From assembly GCA_016719405.1 (NCBI GenBank), contig JADJZE010000018.1:372001-436000 (forward strand): a stretch of 64,000 bases of DNA, read 5' to 3'. Under the pieces are notes generated by a model. That model searched no databases, was not told the DNA's origin, and was given only the letters and a program-made list of their open reading frames with translations. The DNA is from Candidatus Aalborgicola lynettensis. GTDB taxonomy: Bacteria > Pseudomonadota > Gammaproteobacteria > Burkholderiales > Burkholderiaceae_C. Positions 8,157 to 17,716 of the stretch are shown here, piece by piece (the first letter of the stretch is position 1; each line of letters opens with the position of its first letter). The position numbers were made by a program, and so were the translations under genes.

Positions 8157-9511
8157 TCAGGCCGTGGCCCGATTTGTGCGTACCCGCACCATGAGGCCCG
8201 CGGCCTGACCCAAGTCCCTGCCACCCCAGAAGCACACGTCAAAAGTGCCTCCTGCGCTTACCAGACGTGCGCAAGTAGCTATTATTTCGATAGCAATGGT
8301 GGCGCCAACGGTGGTTCCTCCAGTGGCGCGGCGGAGATGCCCCCTGATGCCGGCGCTGCTGCCGACGCCGCCTGGCCGGCGCACGGCGGGCAGCTTTTGC
8401 ACGCTGGCACCGGCCTTGCGGGCCTGCTGCAACGCCTGCTGGATTTTTTGCGGATCGTGCGCGCGCAGCCCTTCTGCCAGTTCACGCGAGGCGTCCAGCC
8501 GCTGCTGGGCGTATGCCTGCAGCACACCCAACTGGCTGGCCGACGGCACCGTGGAACCCGGTTGGGCGGCTTGCAGTTGCTCAAAACTGCGCTCGTAACG
8601 GTGGGTCACCCGCTCGTCAATGCGCCCAGCCAGTTGCTCAAAACTCAGGCCCTGGGCCTGCCCGCTACGTAAGAGTGATTCCACTGCTGGGTAATACCGC
8701 GGTCGGTCGCCAGAAAATCGGCAATGGCGGCACGCGTGCGCAGTTCTTCCCCGTAGCGGTAACTGGGTTGCGGCAGGTGCGCCAGCAGCCACGCCAATGC
8801 GGCCAACACCAAGACACCCGCCAGCCAGCGCCCGCGCACGCTGCGGGTGCTGTGGGAGGTCAAGGGACGTGCCAGCACATGACCCAGCAGCGCACCGGCC
8901 AGCAGGCCACCGCCGTGGGCCGAGTTGTCGATACCCGGCACCACAAAACCCAGGCCCAGAATCAGGCCCGTAAACAGCAGCGCACCACCAAAAATCCAGC
9001 GAAATTCGCCCGGTTCTACCTGGCGGCGCTCACGCCATAAAAATACCAGCAAGGCCCCGTATAAACTGAAAATGGCACCCGACGCCCCCGCCGACACGGC
9101 CTGGTTGCCCTGCACCACCAGCGACAGCAGGTTGCCCAGCACACCGCTGGCAAGGTACAACACGGCAAATCGCCAGCGCCCGTACAGCCGCTCCACCAGG
9201 CGCCCCACGTCCCACAGGGCCGCCATGTTCATGGCCAGGTGCAGCACGCCAAAGTGCACAAACTGGGCCGTGAACAGCCGCCACCACTGGCCGTCTTGCG
9301 TGGCCGGACCAAAGTTGGCGCCCCATGCCAGTTGCACGCCATTGGGCGTGTGCCACAGCCCGGCACCGGCCAGCAGCATCAACACAAACACCAACACATT
9401 GGCGCCCAGCAGGGCGGTGGCCACAGGCACCTGCGCTGCGGGGCTGCGCATGAGCGCAGTCAAATCGGGTACGGGAACCGGTGCGACCGGCACGGACGGC
9501 ACAGCGACCAT
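8157..9511 (-). pseudogene. Rhomboid-family intramembrane serine protease, one frameshift
   Basis: The N-terminal frame (9511 to about 8680) encodes a six-helix rhomboid: 'HFGVLHLAMNMAALWDVGRLVE', the catalytic serine in 'SAGASGAIFSLYG', and the catalytic histidine in 'DNSAHGGGLLAGALLGH'. After 'ATDRGITQQWN' the reading continues in another frame with 'SLLRSGQAQGLSFEQLAGRID' and a helical C-terminal extension. The break near 8680 is repaired by one extra G in TGGAATC (TGGGAATC), so a sequencing error is likely. The start ATG at 9511 is 2 bp after the upstream gene's stop, implying an operon. The C-terminus runs through a copy of the dispersed palindromic repeat. If functional it would cleave membrane proteins in the inner membrane. 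Confidence 0.8.
8239..8297 (-). repeat. Dispersed palindromic repeat, copy C (in the rhomboid gene 3' end)
   Basis: On the minus strand: attgctatcgaaataatagc, then tacttgcgcacgtctggtaa, then gcgcaggaggcacttttga. It is read in frame by the C-terminal part of the rhomboid gene and encodes 'IAIEIIATCARLVSAGGTF'. Confidence 0.8.
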
Positions 9512-9513
9512 GG

Positions 9514-10702
9514 TCAAAACGGCGCGGCCAAAGGCTCGCCCACAAACACCCCTTGTGCCGGCCAGGCCACGCTGCGCCAATAGGCCTCAATGGCGGTGGC
9601 CCCCTGGACGTAATGCAGCAGCAGCACCTGCGGGTGGGGAAATTTTTGCAGATGGTTGCAGGGCTCGCTTACGGTGCCATAGCTGGCGGTGGCGCCCGAT
9701 TCCAGCCAGTCGAGCGCACTCATTTGACCTTCTGTGGCCAGCAACTGGCCACCGTGCGACGTCAGGTGGTCGGCCAGCGCGCCGGGCAGCCATTGCACAC
9801 GCTCGGGGTGGCGCACGCGGGTCAGCCCGGTCTGGTACATAAACACGCGGTCAACCGCATCGGCATCGTCGGGCGTGCGTACCTGTACTTGCGCACCCAG
9901 TTTGCCCATGGGTCCCTCGGGCGGAAACAGCACATGGCGCACATTGCGCGCCGTGTCCTTGGTGGTAACGAACACCGCGTGGGCCATGGTCACGCCGCGT
10001 TTGCCCAATTGTTGGTCCGAGGCCACGCCCCGGTCGATCAGGGCCTTGGCGCTTTCCACACTGCGCGATGCCCGCAGCATGGACGGGCGCAGCCCCAGAT
10101 CGGCAAACGGCCGGGTACTGGGCGAATTGAAATAACGCGACGGTTTGGTCGGTGCACAGGTCTTGCGCACGCCTCGGGCTCATAACCCAGCGTCAGCGCA
10201 GAGGTGATGGCGTTGCAACCCACCGCGTAAGGCTGGCTCCAGGCCAAGGCCAGGGCCTGCACCTGCGGCCCCATAAAGTCGCGCACCTGGGCATACAAGG
10301 CGCCAAACTCGGCCACACTCAAATGGGTTTGCACCGGCAACTCCACGCGCAAAACCTGCTCGGGGGGAATGCCACGTTTCTCGATGTAATACGCACCCAC
10401 CGCCACCGAATAGGGTCTGCAGTGTTGATGACCAGCCCCAGGTCAGCCGCTACCAGATGCCCACGGATACGCGGCACCGCAACCCAGCGTGCAGCCGGTT
10501 TCGGGTTGGTCGTCAATAAGGGGGAAGAAACATCGGCCGCCGGGACTGCGGCAGGCGTTTGCGCAGGGGTTGACGCGGGGGGCGCGCCAGAAGCCGCTGC
10601 GGCATCGGCACCAGGCGCTGCCTGGGCCCCCGCTTGGAACGCACAGAGCATCAGCCCCAGCGCCCCCAACACGGGCAGCAGGCCCTGGCGTAACAAAGCC
10701 AT
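9514..10702 (-). pseudogene. TIGR03790-like secreted protein of unknown function, two frameshifts
   Basis: The protein begins MALLRQGLLPVLGALGLMLC with a clear signal peptide, then a Pro/Ala-rich linker, then 'LGLVINTADPYSVAVGAYY' (frame change at about 10410), 'IPPEQVLRVELP', 'ALALAWSQPYAVGCNAITSA', a second frame change at about 10165, and then 'LGLRPSMLRASRSVESAKAL', 'LPGALADHLTSHGGQLL', 'GATASYGTVSEPCNHLQKFP' and 'EAYWRSVAWPAQGVFVGEP'. These blocks match my recollection of the uncharacterised TIGR03790 family. Adding one C at 'ACCCTATT' and one A at 'CGCAAGACC' restores a single frame, so the breaks may be artefacts. It lies just upstream of the rhomboid gene with 2 bp between them. Confidence 0.7.
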
Positions 10703-10721
10703 GGCCTGCTGCGTCAGGGGC

Positions 10722-12205
10722 TTAGGCCCACTGCACCTTGCCTTTGCCTGCGTACCAGGTTTCGACTTTGGGGCTGACATCGCTCTCAATGCGGCTGCGC
10801 TTGATCTTCATGGTGGGCGTCAGGGAGCCGTTTTCAATGGTCCATGGCTCTTTGGCGATAACCAGGAACTGCAGCTTCTCGTGGCCTACACGTATTCGCC
10901 CTTGGATGTCTTGAAGATTTCCTTCACGCGGCCAGTGATTTTGAGCAGACCATCGGCACGGCGCTCACCACGGTCGCCAGTTTTGAAGTAGCCGTCTGCG
11001 GTGAAGGACTCGGCGTCCAGGTCAGGGCGCTTGTAGTAGCCGACCAGCTGGCCGGGTGACTTGATCTGGATCTCACCCTCTTCACTGATTTTGACCAGCA
11101 CGCCCGGCATGGGCACGCCCACGCAACCGGGGGCATTAACCGCCGCGGTGGACATGTGCGAGAAGGCCATGTCTTCCGACATGCCGTAGCCTTCCATCAG
11201 GTTCAGGCCCAAACGGCGGTACCAGGAGATCAACTCGGGAGGGATCGGTGCCGAACCGCTACCGGCCAGCAATACCTTGTCCAGACCCAGGCCTTTGAGA
11301 ATCTTTTTCTTGACGATGCTGCGCAAGATTGGGATCTTCATCAGCTTGTCCAGCTTGGCGGGCGGCATCTTGGCAAACACGCCTTGCTGGAACTTGAGCC
11401 ACAAACGGGGCACCGACACAAACACGTTAGGACGCGCGCGGTTCAAATCGGCCACAAAGGTGTCCAGCGATTCGGCAAAGTACACGTGCGCGGTACCGGC
11501 AATGAGGGTGGTGAATTCGACCCAGGCACGTTCGAACACGTGTGCCAGGGGCAGGTAGGACAACGCGCGAATGTCGGTCTCCGAACCAATGTATTTTTTC
11601 AGCTCGGTCAACATGCCTTCGCCGACGCGGGAGACGCGCTCGAAGCTGTGCATCACACCCTTGGGGGTGCCGGTGGAGCCGGAGGTATACAACAGGATGG
11701 CGATGTCAGTCGGATTGCGCTTGACCTTGCCCGCCAGGGGCTGGGTGCGCTTGATGACCGAGTCCCAGCTCTCGTAGCTGGTTTTGGGGGACAGGGGCAA
11801 AGCGACGCAGGGCAGGTTGGCGGGAACGCCACCTTTTTGCTGATCCCAAATATCGAGTTTGCCCACGAACAGCATGCTGGCGCCGCTGTGCTCCAGCACG
11901 TATTTGACGGTGTCGGCGGTTTCGGTCGGGAAAATCGCCACGGTGGTGCAACCGGCCATCCAGATGGCCAATTCGGCCATGATGAAGTGTGCGCTGTTCT
12001 TGGACAGCAGAGCAATACGTGCACCGGGTTCAAAATTTTGCGACTTGATGTGTGCGGCCATGCGACGGGCCTGGTCCATCGTTTGGCGCCAGGTGTAATC
12101 GGCAACCTGACCACCGCCGATGGGTTGTGTCAAATAAATCGAATCGGCTTTGGAAGCCTCGTTTTCAAAAATGTGATCCAGAATCAGTTTGTTTGTTGTT
12201 GCCAT
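10722..12205 (-). pseudogene. AMP-dependent long-chain acyl-CoA synthetase with an internal out-of-frame deletion
   Basis: The first 437 residues form a normal adenylating enzyme: phosphate-binding loop 'LLYTSGSTGTPKGVM', 'SYLPLAHVFERAW', 'LMEGYGMSED', 'YFKTGDRGE' and 'ITGRVKEIFKTSKGEYV'. A stop follows at once. In another frame the true C-terminus resumes with 'GHEKLQFLVIAKEPW' and contains the catalytic-lysine block 'LTPTMKIKRSRIES' before ending at 10722. Compared with family members roughly 60-70 residues are missing at the junction (about 10884), and the joint is out of frame, unlike the simple one-base slips nearby. The ATG at 12205 has GGAG 10 bp upstream. An intact enzyme would activate fatty acids with CoA and ATP. 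Real deletion and assembly collapse are both possible. Confidence 0.8.
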
Positions 12206-12322
12206 GTGTCGCACACTCCAGTTGAATGAGGTTCGCAGAATACCCGATTCTGACGCGAACCTGTCTAATCAAAGGAACTAATCGCGCATTTAACGTACAT
12301 TTTCCGGACCGTAATCGCATGT

Positions 12323-14554
12323 TTGCCGTCATGTCGGCGCATCCGGTCCGCCCGACTTTCTTTGTTTGGCCGCTTTGCTACCCTTGCATGGCCTTTTTTG
12401 AATGACCCCCGTTTGAGCTCTGAATCCCTGGCCGACGCCGCTTTGGCCGCATATGAAAACGTGCTTGGTGCCACGCCCGGTTTTCGCCCGCGCGCGGGCC
12501 AGCACGCCATGGCCGCGTGTGTAGCCGACACACTGGCGCGCGCGGACCTGGGCGAACACGCCACGCCCACCAAGGCCATTGCCGTCATCCAGGCCGGCAC
12601 CGGCGTCGGCAAATCGGCCGCTTATGCATCGACCGCCATTGCCCTGGCACTGGCACGCAAAACCCGGGTGGTGATCTCTACCGCCACCGTGGCGCTGCAG
12701 GAGCAGCTCATGGCCAAAGACCTGCCCGCGCTGGCGGCCACCCTGGGCCAGCCGTTTGCCTTTGCGCTGGCCAAGGGCCGCGGGCGTTATGTGTGCAAAC
12801 TCAAGCTGGAGCGGCTGGCAGGCAGCGGCGGCAGCCACGACGCGCTGTTCGACGCCGACGAAGACGCCCCCACCGCCACCCGTTATGCCTCGCCCCTGTC
12901 GGAAGAGGCCATCGAAGAGCGCCGCACCCGGCTCTATGAGACCATGGCCAACACACTGGCCAGTGGCAGTTGGGATGGCGACCGCGACAGCCTGATGGAT
13001 ACGCCCGACCCACGCGACTGGTCCATGGTGGCCGCCGAGCGCCACACCTGCACGGTGCGCCATTGCCCGCGCTTCTCCGGCTGCAGCTACTACCAGGCAC
13101 GCATCCGTTTGTCCGAGGCCAACGTCATCGTTGCCAACCACGACCTGGTGCTGGCCAGTCTGGGCATGAAAACCCTGCCCGATCTGGACAACTGCCTGGT
13201 GATTTTTGACGAAGGCCACCACCTGCCCGCTGTGGCGCTGGACCAGTTTTCCAGCGCCATGGACATGAGCAACCTGCGCTGGCTGGACAAGCTTCCCAAA
13301 ACTCTACAGGAGGTCAGCAGCAAGCTTAGCCTGCACGTGGGCGAAGACGTGCAAACCGTCACCAGCCAGCTCAAGGCCGCGTTGACCACGCTGGCGCGCA
13401 TGGCCATGGATTTGGTGTGGGCACAGACCGGAAAAAATGCACACGGAGAAGGGCAGGACGGAACCCTGCGCTTTGCGAATGGGGTGTTGCCCGATGAACT
13501 GGTGGACCCCGTGACCCAAATCCACGCCCAGGCCGCAGGCCTGTCCAAAGTGCTGGAAGCCGTGGGTGTGGACGTGAAGGCCGTGGCCAAAGAAGACCCC
13601 AGCCAAGCGGTGCTGTGCGCACAGATGTACGCGCAACTCGGCGCCCTGGCACCGCGCCTGGGTAGCGTGGTGTCCACCGCCAGCCTGTTGCTCGAACATG
13701 GCGAACAGCCGCTCGCCAAATGGCTGCAGATCGAAAGTGCCCACGGCTACCTGACCGCCACGGCCCATGCCTGCCCCATCGTGCCCGGCGACCTGCTGCG
13801 CCAGTTTTTATGGAGCCAGGTGCGCGGGGCCATCGTCACCTCGGCATCGCTCACCAGTTGCGGCAGCTTTGACTATTTTTTGCGCGAAGCCGGGCTCGTC
13901 AGCAACCCCGCCGTGCAAGCGCTGGAGGTTGCCAGCCCCTTTGACTACGCGGCTCAAGGCTCACTTACCGTGGTGCACACCCGCGCCGACCCCAAACAGG
14001 CCGAGGCCTACACCGCCGAGATGGTGCGCCTGCTGATGGCCGACATCGAACAGGTGCAACGCGGCGCACTGGTGCTGTTTACCTCGCGCGCGCAAATGCG
14101 CGCCGCCACCGACGCCCTGCCCGGCCATTTGATCGACATGGTGCTGGTGCAGGGCACGCAGTCGCGCACGCGGCTGCTGGAAGCCCATGCGACACGGGTC
14201 GCGTCGGGCATGCCCTCGGTGTTATTTGGCCTGCAGTCGTTTGGCGAAGGGCTGGATTTGCCCGGGGAACTGTGCGAAACCGTGTTTATTGCCAAGCTGC
14301 CATTTGCACCACCCAGCGACCCGGTGGACGAAGCCCGCGCCGAATGGCTGCGCAGCGTGGGGCGCGACCCGTTTAACGAACTGGTGATACCCGCCACCGG
14401 CATCAAACTGCTGCAATGGACCGGCCGCGCCATCCGCACCGAGGCCGACCGCGCGCAGGTGATTTGTTACGACAAGCGCCTGACGCAACAGGCCTATGGG
14501 CGGCGCATGCTGGCCGGTTTGCCACCTTACCGGCTGGAAACGCGCCAGGGGTAA
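12323..14554 (+). CDS. dinG: DinG-type ATP-dependent DNA helicase
   Basis: A superfamily 2 helicase of about 720-743 residues, the usual DinG length. Visible motifs: Walker A 'IQAGTGVGKSAAY', motif Ia 'VISTATVALQEQL', iron-sulfur cluster cysteines (RYVCKLK, then HTCTVRHCPRFSGC), DEAH-type box 'VIFDEGHH', 'IVTSASL', 'LFTSRAQMRAA' and motif VI 'QWTGRAIRTEAD'. DinG unwinds R-loops and damaged or blocked DNA and is part of replication-transcription conflict repair. The start is uncertain: the earliest in-frame ATG is 12323, but a TTG at 12398 (LNDPRLSSESLADAAL) better matches where DinG proteins begin. It is divergent from the ligase gene and convergent with the kinase gene. Confidence 0.92.
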   Translation: MPSCRRIRSARLSLFGRFATLAWPFLNDPRLSSESLADAALAAYENVLGATPGFRPRAGQHAMAACVADTLARADLGEHATPTKAIAVIQAGTGVGKSAAYASTAIALALARKTRVVISTATVALQEQLMAKDLPALAATLGQPFAFALAKGRGRYVCKLKLERLAGSGGSHDALFDADEDAPTATRYASPLSEEAIEERRTRLYETMANTLASGSWDGDRDSLMDTPDPRDWSMVAAERHTCTVRHCPRFSGCSYYQARIRLSEANVIVANHDLVLASLGMKTLPDLDNCLVIFDEGHHLPAVALDQFSSAMDMSNLRWLDKLPKTLQEVSSKLSLHVGEDVQTVTSQLKAALTTLARMAMDLVWAQTGKNAHGEGQDGTLRFANGVLPDELVDPVTQIHAQAAGLSKVLEAVGVDVKAVAKEDPSQAVLCAQMYAQLGALAPRLGSVVSTASLLLEHGEQPLAKWLQIESAHGYLTATAHACPIVPGDLLRQFLWSQVRGAIVTSASLTSCGSFDYFLREAGLVSNPAVQALEVASPFDYAAQGSLTVVHTRADPKQAEAYTAEMVRLLMADIEQVQRGALVLFTSRAQMRAATDALPGHLIDMVLVQGTQSRTRLLEAHATRVASGMPSVLFGLQSFGEGLDLPGELCETVFIAKLPFAPPSDPVDEARAEWLRSVGRDPFNELVIPATGIKLLQWTGRAIRTEADRAQVICYDKRLTQQAYGRRMLAGLPPYRLETRQG

Positions 14555-14613
14555 TGTGAAATAACTTTCATGCTACGGGGCGCGGGCTTCACGTGTGCGA
14601 AAGTGATGGGCTA

Positions 14614-15633
14614 TCAGCCGGCGATGTGCCGGGCAAAGCGCGATTGCAACGCGTTCATGGCCGCATGCGTCAGCCGGTTACCGTATTGGCTCACCACCAG
14701 CCCTGCTGCCTGATTCGCCAGCCACGCCGCCTGCGTGTAGTTGTACCCATGGGTCACCGCCCACAAAAAAGCACCGGCAAACATGTCGCCCGCACCGTTG
14801 GTATCGAGCGCCTTGACCGCAGCGGCGGGCACTTCGGTCTGGCGCCCACCTTCGAGCACCACACAACCTTTGGCGCTGCGGGTCAGGCACACCACCCTGG
14901 CTTGTTGGCTGATTTGCTGGCAGATCACCGACAAATCGGTGGAACCACACCATACCTGGGCTTCTTCTTCATTGCAAAACAGGTATTCCAGCATGCCGGT
15001 TTCGGGCGTACCCACCATAGCGTCGAGGCCCGCGCGGCAGAAGTTGATCATGCTCATGTCACTCAGGGTCACGGCCAGCGCCACGCCCGCGTCACGTGCA
15101 ATCTGGCGACCCCTGAGGGCGGCTTCCAGCCCGGTGGGCGAGGCGGCCAGGTAACCTTCCATGTAATAGACCTTGGACTTGGCAATATCGTGCGGGTGCA
15201 AGGCGGAGGCATCCAGATCGGCCGTGGCACCCAGAAAAGTGCTCATGCTGCGCTCGGCGTCCGGTGTGACCATCACCATGCAGCTGCCGGTCTGGCCCTG
15301 CGGTGCTTTGGTATGGGTCAGGTTGGTGGCCACACCGTTGGCAATCAGGTCTTCGCGGTAAAACGCGCCCAGTTCGTCATCGGCCACGCGGCAGGAATAA
15401 AACGCCTTGCCGCCCAGTTGCGCCAGCGCCACCACGGTGTTGCCAGCCGAGCCGCCACCCGTGCGCCGCGCGTGCATGCCATGCACCTGTGCCAGCAACG
15501 CCGCGCGCCGTTCGGTGTCGATCAGCGTCATGTGGCGTTTTTCAACCCCCATGGCACTGAGTTGGGCATCGCTGACTTCGTATTCGGTATCTACCAAGGC
15601 GTTTCCGATGGCGTAAAGGTCGTAGTGGGACAT
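14614..15633 (-). CDS. PfkB-family kinase, adenosine kinase-like
   Basis: A 339-residue ribokinase/PfkB family sugar or nucleoside kinase. The N-terminal signature is 'RRTGGGSAGNTVVALAQLGG' (substrate/lid region), and the C-terminal signature is 'LDTNGAGDMFAGAFLWAV', where NGAGD provides the catalytic Asp and anion hole. Betaproteobacterial members of this type are usually annotated adenosine kinase (adenosine to AMP in purine salvage), but fructokinase or ribokinase activity cannot be excluded from sequence. The start ATG at 15633 has AGAG about 5 bp upstream. A likely terminator of the upstream fpr gene separates them. Confidence 0.82.
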   Translation of the reverse strand: MSHYDLYAIGNALVDTEYEVSDAQLSAMGVEKRHMTLIDTERRAALLAQVHGMHARRTGGGSAGNTVVALAQLGGKAFYSCRVADDELGAFYREDLIANGVATNLTHTKAPQGQTGSCMVMVTPDAERSMSTFLGATADLDASALHPHDIAKSKVYYMEGYLAASPTGLEAALRGRQIARDAGVALAVTLSDMSMINFCRAGLDAMVGTPETGMLEYLFCNEEEAQVWCGSTDLSVICQQISQQARVVCLTRSAKGCVVLEGGRQTEVPAAAVKALDTNGAGDMFAGAFLWAVTHGYNYTQAAWLANQAAGLVVSQYGNRLTHAAMNALQSRFARHIAG

Positions 15634-15648
15634 GGTGTTCTCTAAGTT

Positions 15649-15679
15649 CAAAAAAGTAACGGCGCCCTCAAAGACGCCG
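15649..15679 (-). terminator. Probable Rho-independent terminator of fpr
   Basis: On the minus strand CGGCG-tctttgaggg-CGCCG (15679-15660) is followed by ttacttttttg. It lies directly after the fpr stop and before the adenosine kinase-like start. The stem is short, so confidence is moderate. Confidence 0.5.
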
Positions 15680-15706
15680 GTGAAAGACGGAGGGGTCTTG
15701 GTGGGC

Positions 15707-16483
15707 TTATTGCTCCACAAACGCACGTTCGACCACGTAGTCGCCCGGCGAGGTAGTACTACCCTCTACAAAGCCACGTGCATCCAATAGCGCACGCATG
15801 TCCTTGTTGAGCTCCGGGCTGCCGCAAATCATGATGCGGTCGTGGGCGGCATCGAGCTTGGGTAAACCCAGATCGGTTTGCAGCTGGCCGCTGGCCAACA
15901 GGTCGGTCGCGCGGCCCCGATTCTTGAAGGTTTCACGCGTGACGCTGGGGTAATACAGCAACTGCGCCTTGACCGCCTCTCCCAGGTACTCGTGGTTGGG
16001 CAAATCAATGGTGATGTAGTCCATGTAGGCCAACTCCTTGACTTCGCGCACGCCATGGAACAACACCACTTTTTCATACTTCTCATAGGTTGCCGGATCG
16101 CGAATCAGGCACATGAAGGGCGCCAAACCGGTGCCAGTGCCAATGAGGTACAGAGTCTTGCCGGGCAGCAGGTAGTCAATCAGCAAGGTACCCGTGGGCT
16201 TGCGCCCGACCACAATTTTGTCACCTACCTGGATGTGCTGCAGCTTGGAAGTCAGCGGGCCGTTCGGGACCTTGATGCTCAAAAACTCCAGATGCTCTTC
16301 GTAATTGGCACTGGCAATGCTGTAGGCGCGCAGCAGCGGTTTGCCATTTTCCTGGCGCAGGCCAATCATGGTGAAATGCCCGTTAGAGAAGCGCAGCGAC
16401 TGGTCCCGCGTGGTGGTAAAGCTAAACAGGCGATCTGTCCAGTGGTGAACGCTCAATACGGTTTCTTCCTGAAATGCACTCAT
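15707..16483 (-). CDS. fpr: Ferredoxin/flavodoxin-NADP+ reductase
   Basis: A 258-residue FAD-dependent oxidoreductase, the usual bacterial Fpr length. 'LRAYSIASANYEEHLEFLSI' is the FAD-binding RxYS motif, 'GPLTSKLQ' holds the FAD phosphate site, 'LYLIGTGTGLAPFMCLIRDP' is the NADP-binding pyrophosphate loop, and 'RIMICGSPELNKDM' is the NADP 2'-phosphate/ribose region. The C-terminus 'GDYVVERAFVEQ' matches the family's aromatic-poor tail. It moves electrons between NADPH and ferredoxin or flavodoxin in the cytoplasm, often supporting oxidative-stress repair. The gene is monocistronic with its own terminator. Confidence 0.93.
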   Translation of the reverse strand: MSAFQEETVLSVHHWTDRLFSFTTTRDQSLRFSNGHFTMIGLRQENGKPLLRAYSIASANYEEHLEFLSIKVPNGPLTSKLQHIQVGDKIVVGRKPTGTLLIDYLLPGKTLYLIGTGTGLAPFMCLIRDPATYEKYEKVVLFHGVREVKELAYMDYITIDLPNHEYLGEAVKAQLLYYPSVTRETFKNRGRATDLLASGQLQTDLGLPKLDAAHDRIMICGSPELNKDMRALLDARGFVEGSTTSPGDYVVERAFVEQ

Positions 16484-16644
16484 GGGGGGCCTTGGTTGGT
16501 TGCGGTTCGGTAGCAGGGAAAACCCTCAATTGTAAAACCAGTGTGCACAAGCGCCGGGCAACCCCACCACCTGCACCTGACACCGGCGCGACGCACACCC
16601 GGGCGGGCCGAAAATTGGGGCCCATTTCTGCGATCATTGCCGCC

Positions 16645-17019
16645 ATGCCGATGCCCGCCCCACCCCACCCCACAGCCCTGCTGGTGGCCTGCCTGTGCGC
16701 CGAGTGGTGCAGTACCTGCCGCGAATACCGCACGCTATTCGATCAACTGGCTGCCCACATGGCCGGGGTGCGCTTTGTGTGGATCGATATCGAAGACGAC
16801 GCCGAACTGGTAGACCCCATTGAGGTGGAAGATTTCCCCACCATCCTGATCGCATCACGCAACCAGGCAGTTTTCTTTGGCACCGTGTTGCCACACATCC
16901 AGACACTGCAACGCCTGATTGAAATGCACCAAACCGGCAGCGGGCCCGCGGCGCCAACCGATGTAGAAGTCAAGGGGCTGATTGACCGGCTGTGGCAGCG
17001 TACCGGCACAACACCGTGA
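16645..17019 (+). CDS. Thioredoxin-like protein
   Basis: A 124-residue protein with the thioredoxin fold order: a first strand 'ALLVACLCAEWCSTCREYR' with active-site Cys22-Ser-Thr-Cys25, 'VRFVWIDIEDDAELVDPIEVEDFPTILIA' with the cis-proline Pro, and 'NQAVFFGTVLPHIQTLQRL'. WCSTC is not the WCGPC of housekeeping thioredoxin, so it may serve a specific partner. There is no signal peptide, so it should act in the cytoplasm. The start ATG at 16645 begins the homologous region; longer in-frame upstream sequence has no typical coding character. It is divergent from fpr. Confidence 0.78.
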   Translation: MPMPAPPHPTALLVACLCAEWCSTCREYRTLFDQLAAHMAGVRFVWIDIEDDAELVDPIEVEDFPTILIASRNQAVFFGTVLPHIQTLQRLIEMHQTGSGPAAPTDVEVKGLIDRLWQRTGTTP

Positions 17020-17067
17020 CCCTGCCAGGTGTTTGTTTTTGCAGCTCCAGCGCTGCCATGGCAAGCT

Positions 17068-17679
17068 TCAGATTTTGGGAATTCGTATGCGACTCACCAT
17101 CAAGGAGCCGGATACGGCAAACATCAGCACCAGGGGGTGCAGCGTAAAGCCCAGCAGCGTCAGCTGCCCGAACCACAAATCACCATGCAACGCACCCTGC
17201 ATGGCAGCGACAAAAAGCACCAACACCAACAACAACGAGGTGGGAATGGGCGTTCCTTCAAAATAACTCACCTTGTCCTGCCCCGCAGACAGCTTCTCGG
17301 CGGTCACGTTGTAGCGCGCCAGACGCGACACGCCGCAGGCCACAAAATAGGTCAGCACTATACGGTCGTACAAGCCCTGCATACCGCAACCATAGGCAAT
17401 CAAGGCTGGCGCCACGCCGAAGGAAATAACGTCGGAGAGGGAGTCGAGCTCGCGCCCCAAAGCCGATGTTTGCTGGCGCCAGCGCGCAACACGTCCGTCC
17501 ACTACGTCAAAAACCAGCGCCACCAGCACCAAACCACAGGCGAAGTAGATGTGCACGACATCGTTTCTTTGCAGGTAGGTCATCATCGAAAACATGGCCC
17601 CCATGCCAGACACCGCATTGGCCAGCGTCACCCAGTCGGCTAGGTGGAATTCTCGAATCATGGAAAATGGCTTTGGCAT
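17068..17679 (-). CDS. pssA: CDP-alcohol phosphatidyltransferase, phosphatidylserine synthase-like
   Basis: A 203-residue integral membrane protein with about six hydrophobic segments. The CDP-alcohol phosphatidyltransferase signature D-x2-D-G-x2-A-R-x8-G-x3-D-x3-D is exact in 'DVVDGRVARWRQQTSALGRELDSLSD' (split here as DVVDGRVAR and ALGRELDSLSD). Such enzymes join CDP-diacylglycerol with an alcohol, here probably serine, in the first step towards phosphatidylethanolamine. The ATG at 17679 (MPKPFSMIREFHLADW) is chosen because it starts the homologous region; an alternative Met lies six codons downstream. Subfamily assignment (PssA rather than PgsA) is by general similarity. Confidence 0.78.
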   Translation of the reverse strand: MPKPFSMIREFHLADWVTLANAVSGMGAMFSMMTYLQRNDVVHIYFACGLVLVALVFDVVDGRVARWRQQTSALGRELDSLSDVISFGVAPALIAYGCGMQGLYDRIVLTYFVACGVSRLARYNVTAEKLSAGQDKVSYFEGTPIPTSLLLVLVLFVAAMQGALHGDLWFGQLTLLGFTLHPLVLMFAVSGSLMVSRIRIPKI

Positions 17680-17716
17680 GGTTTGATTGCAATCAGAGTT
17701 GGGGGCATTGTCGCAC

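Noticed and set aside
10152..10991. A 279-residue plus-strand frame opposite the TIGR03790-like gene
   Set aside because: It mirrors coding sequence of the other strand; composition is typical of a shadow frame.
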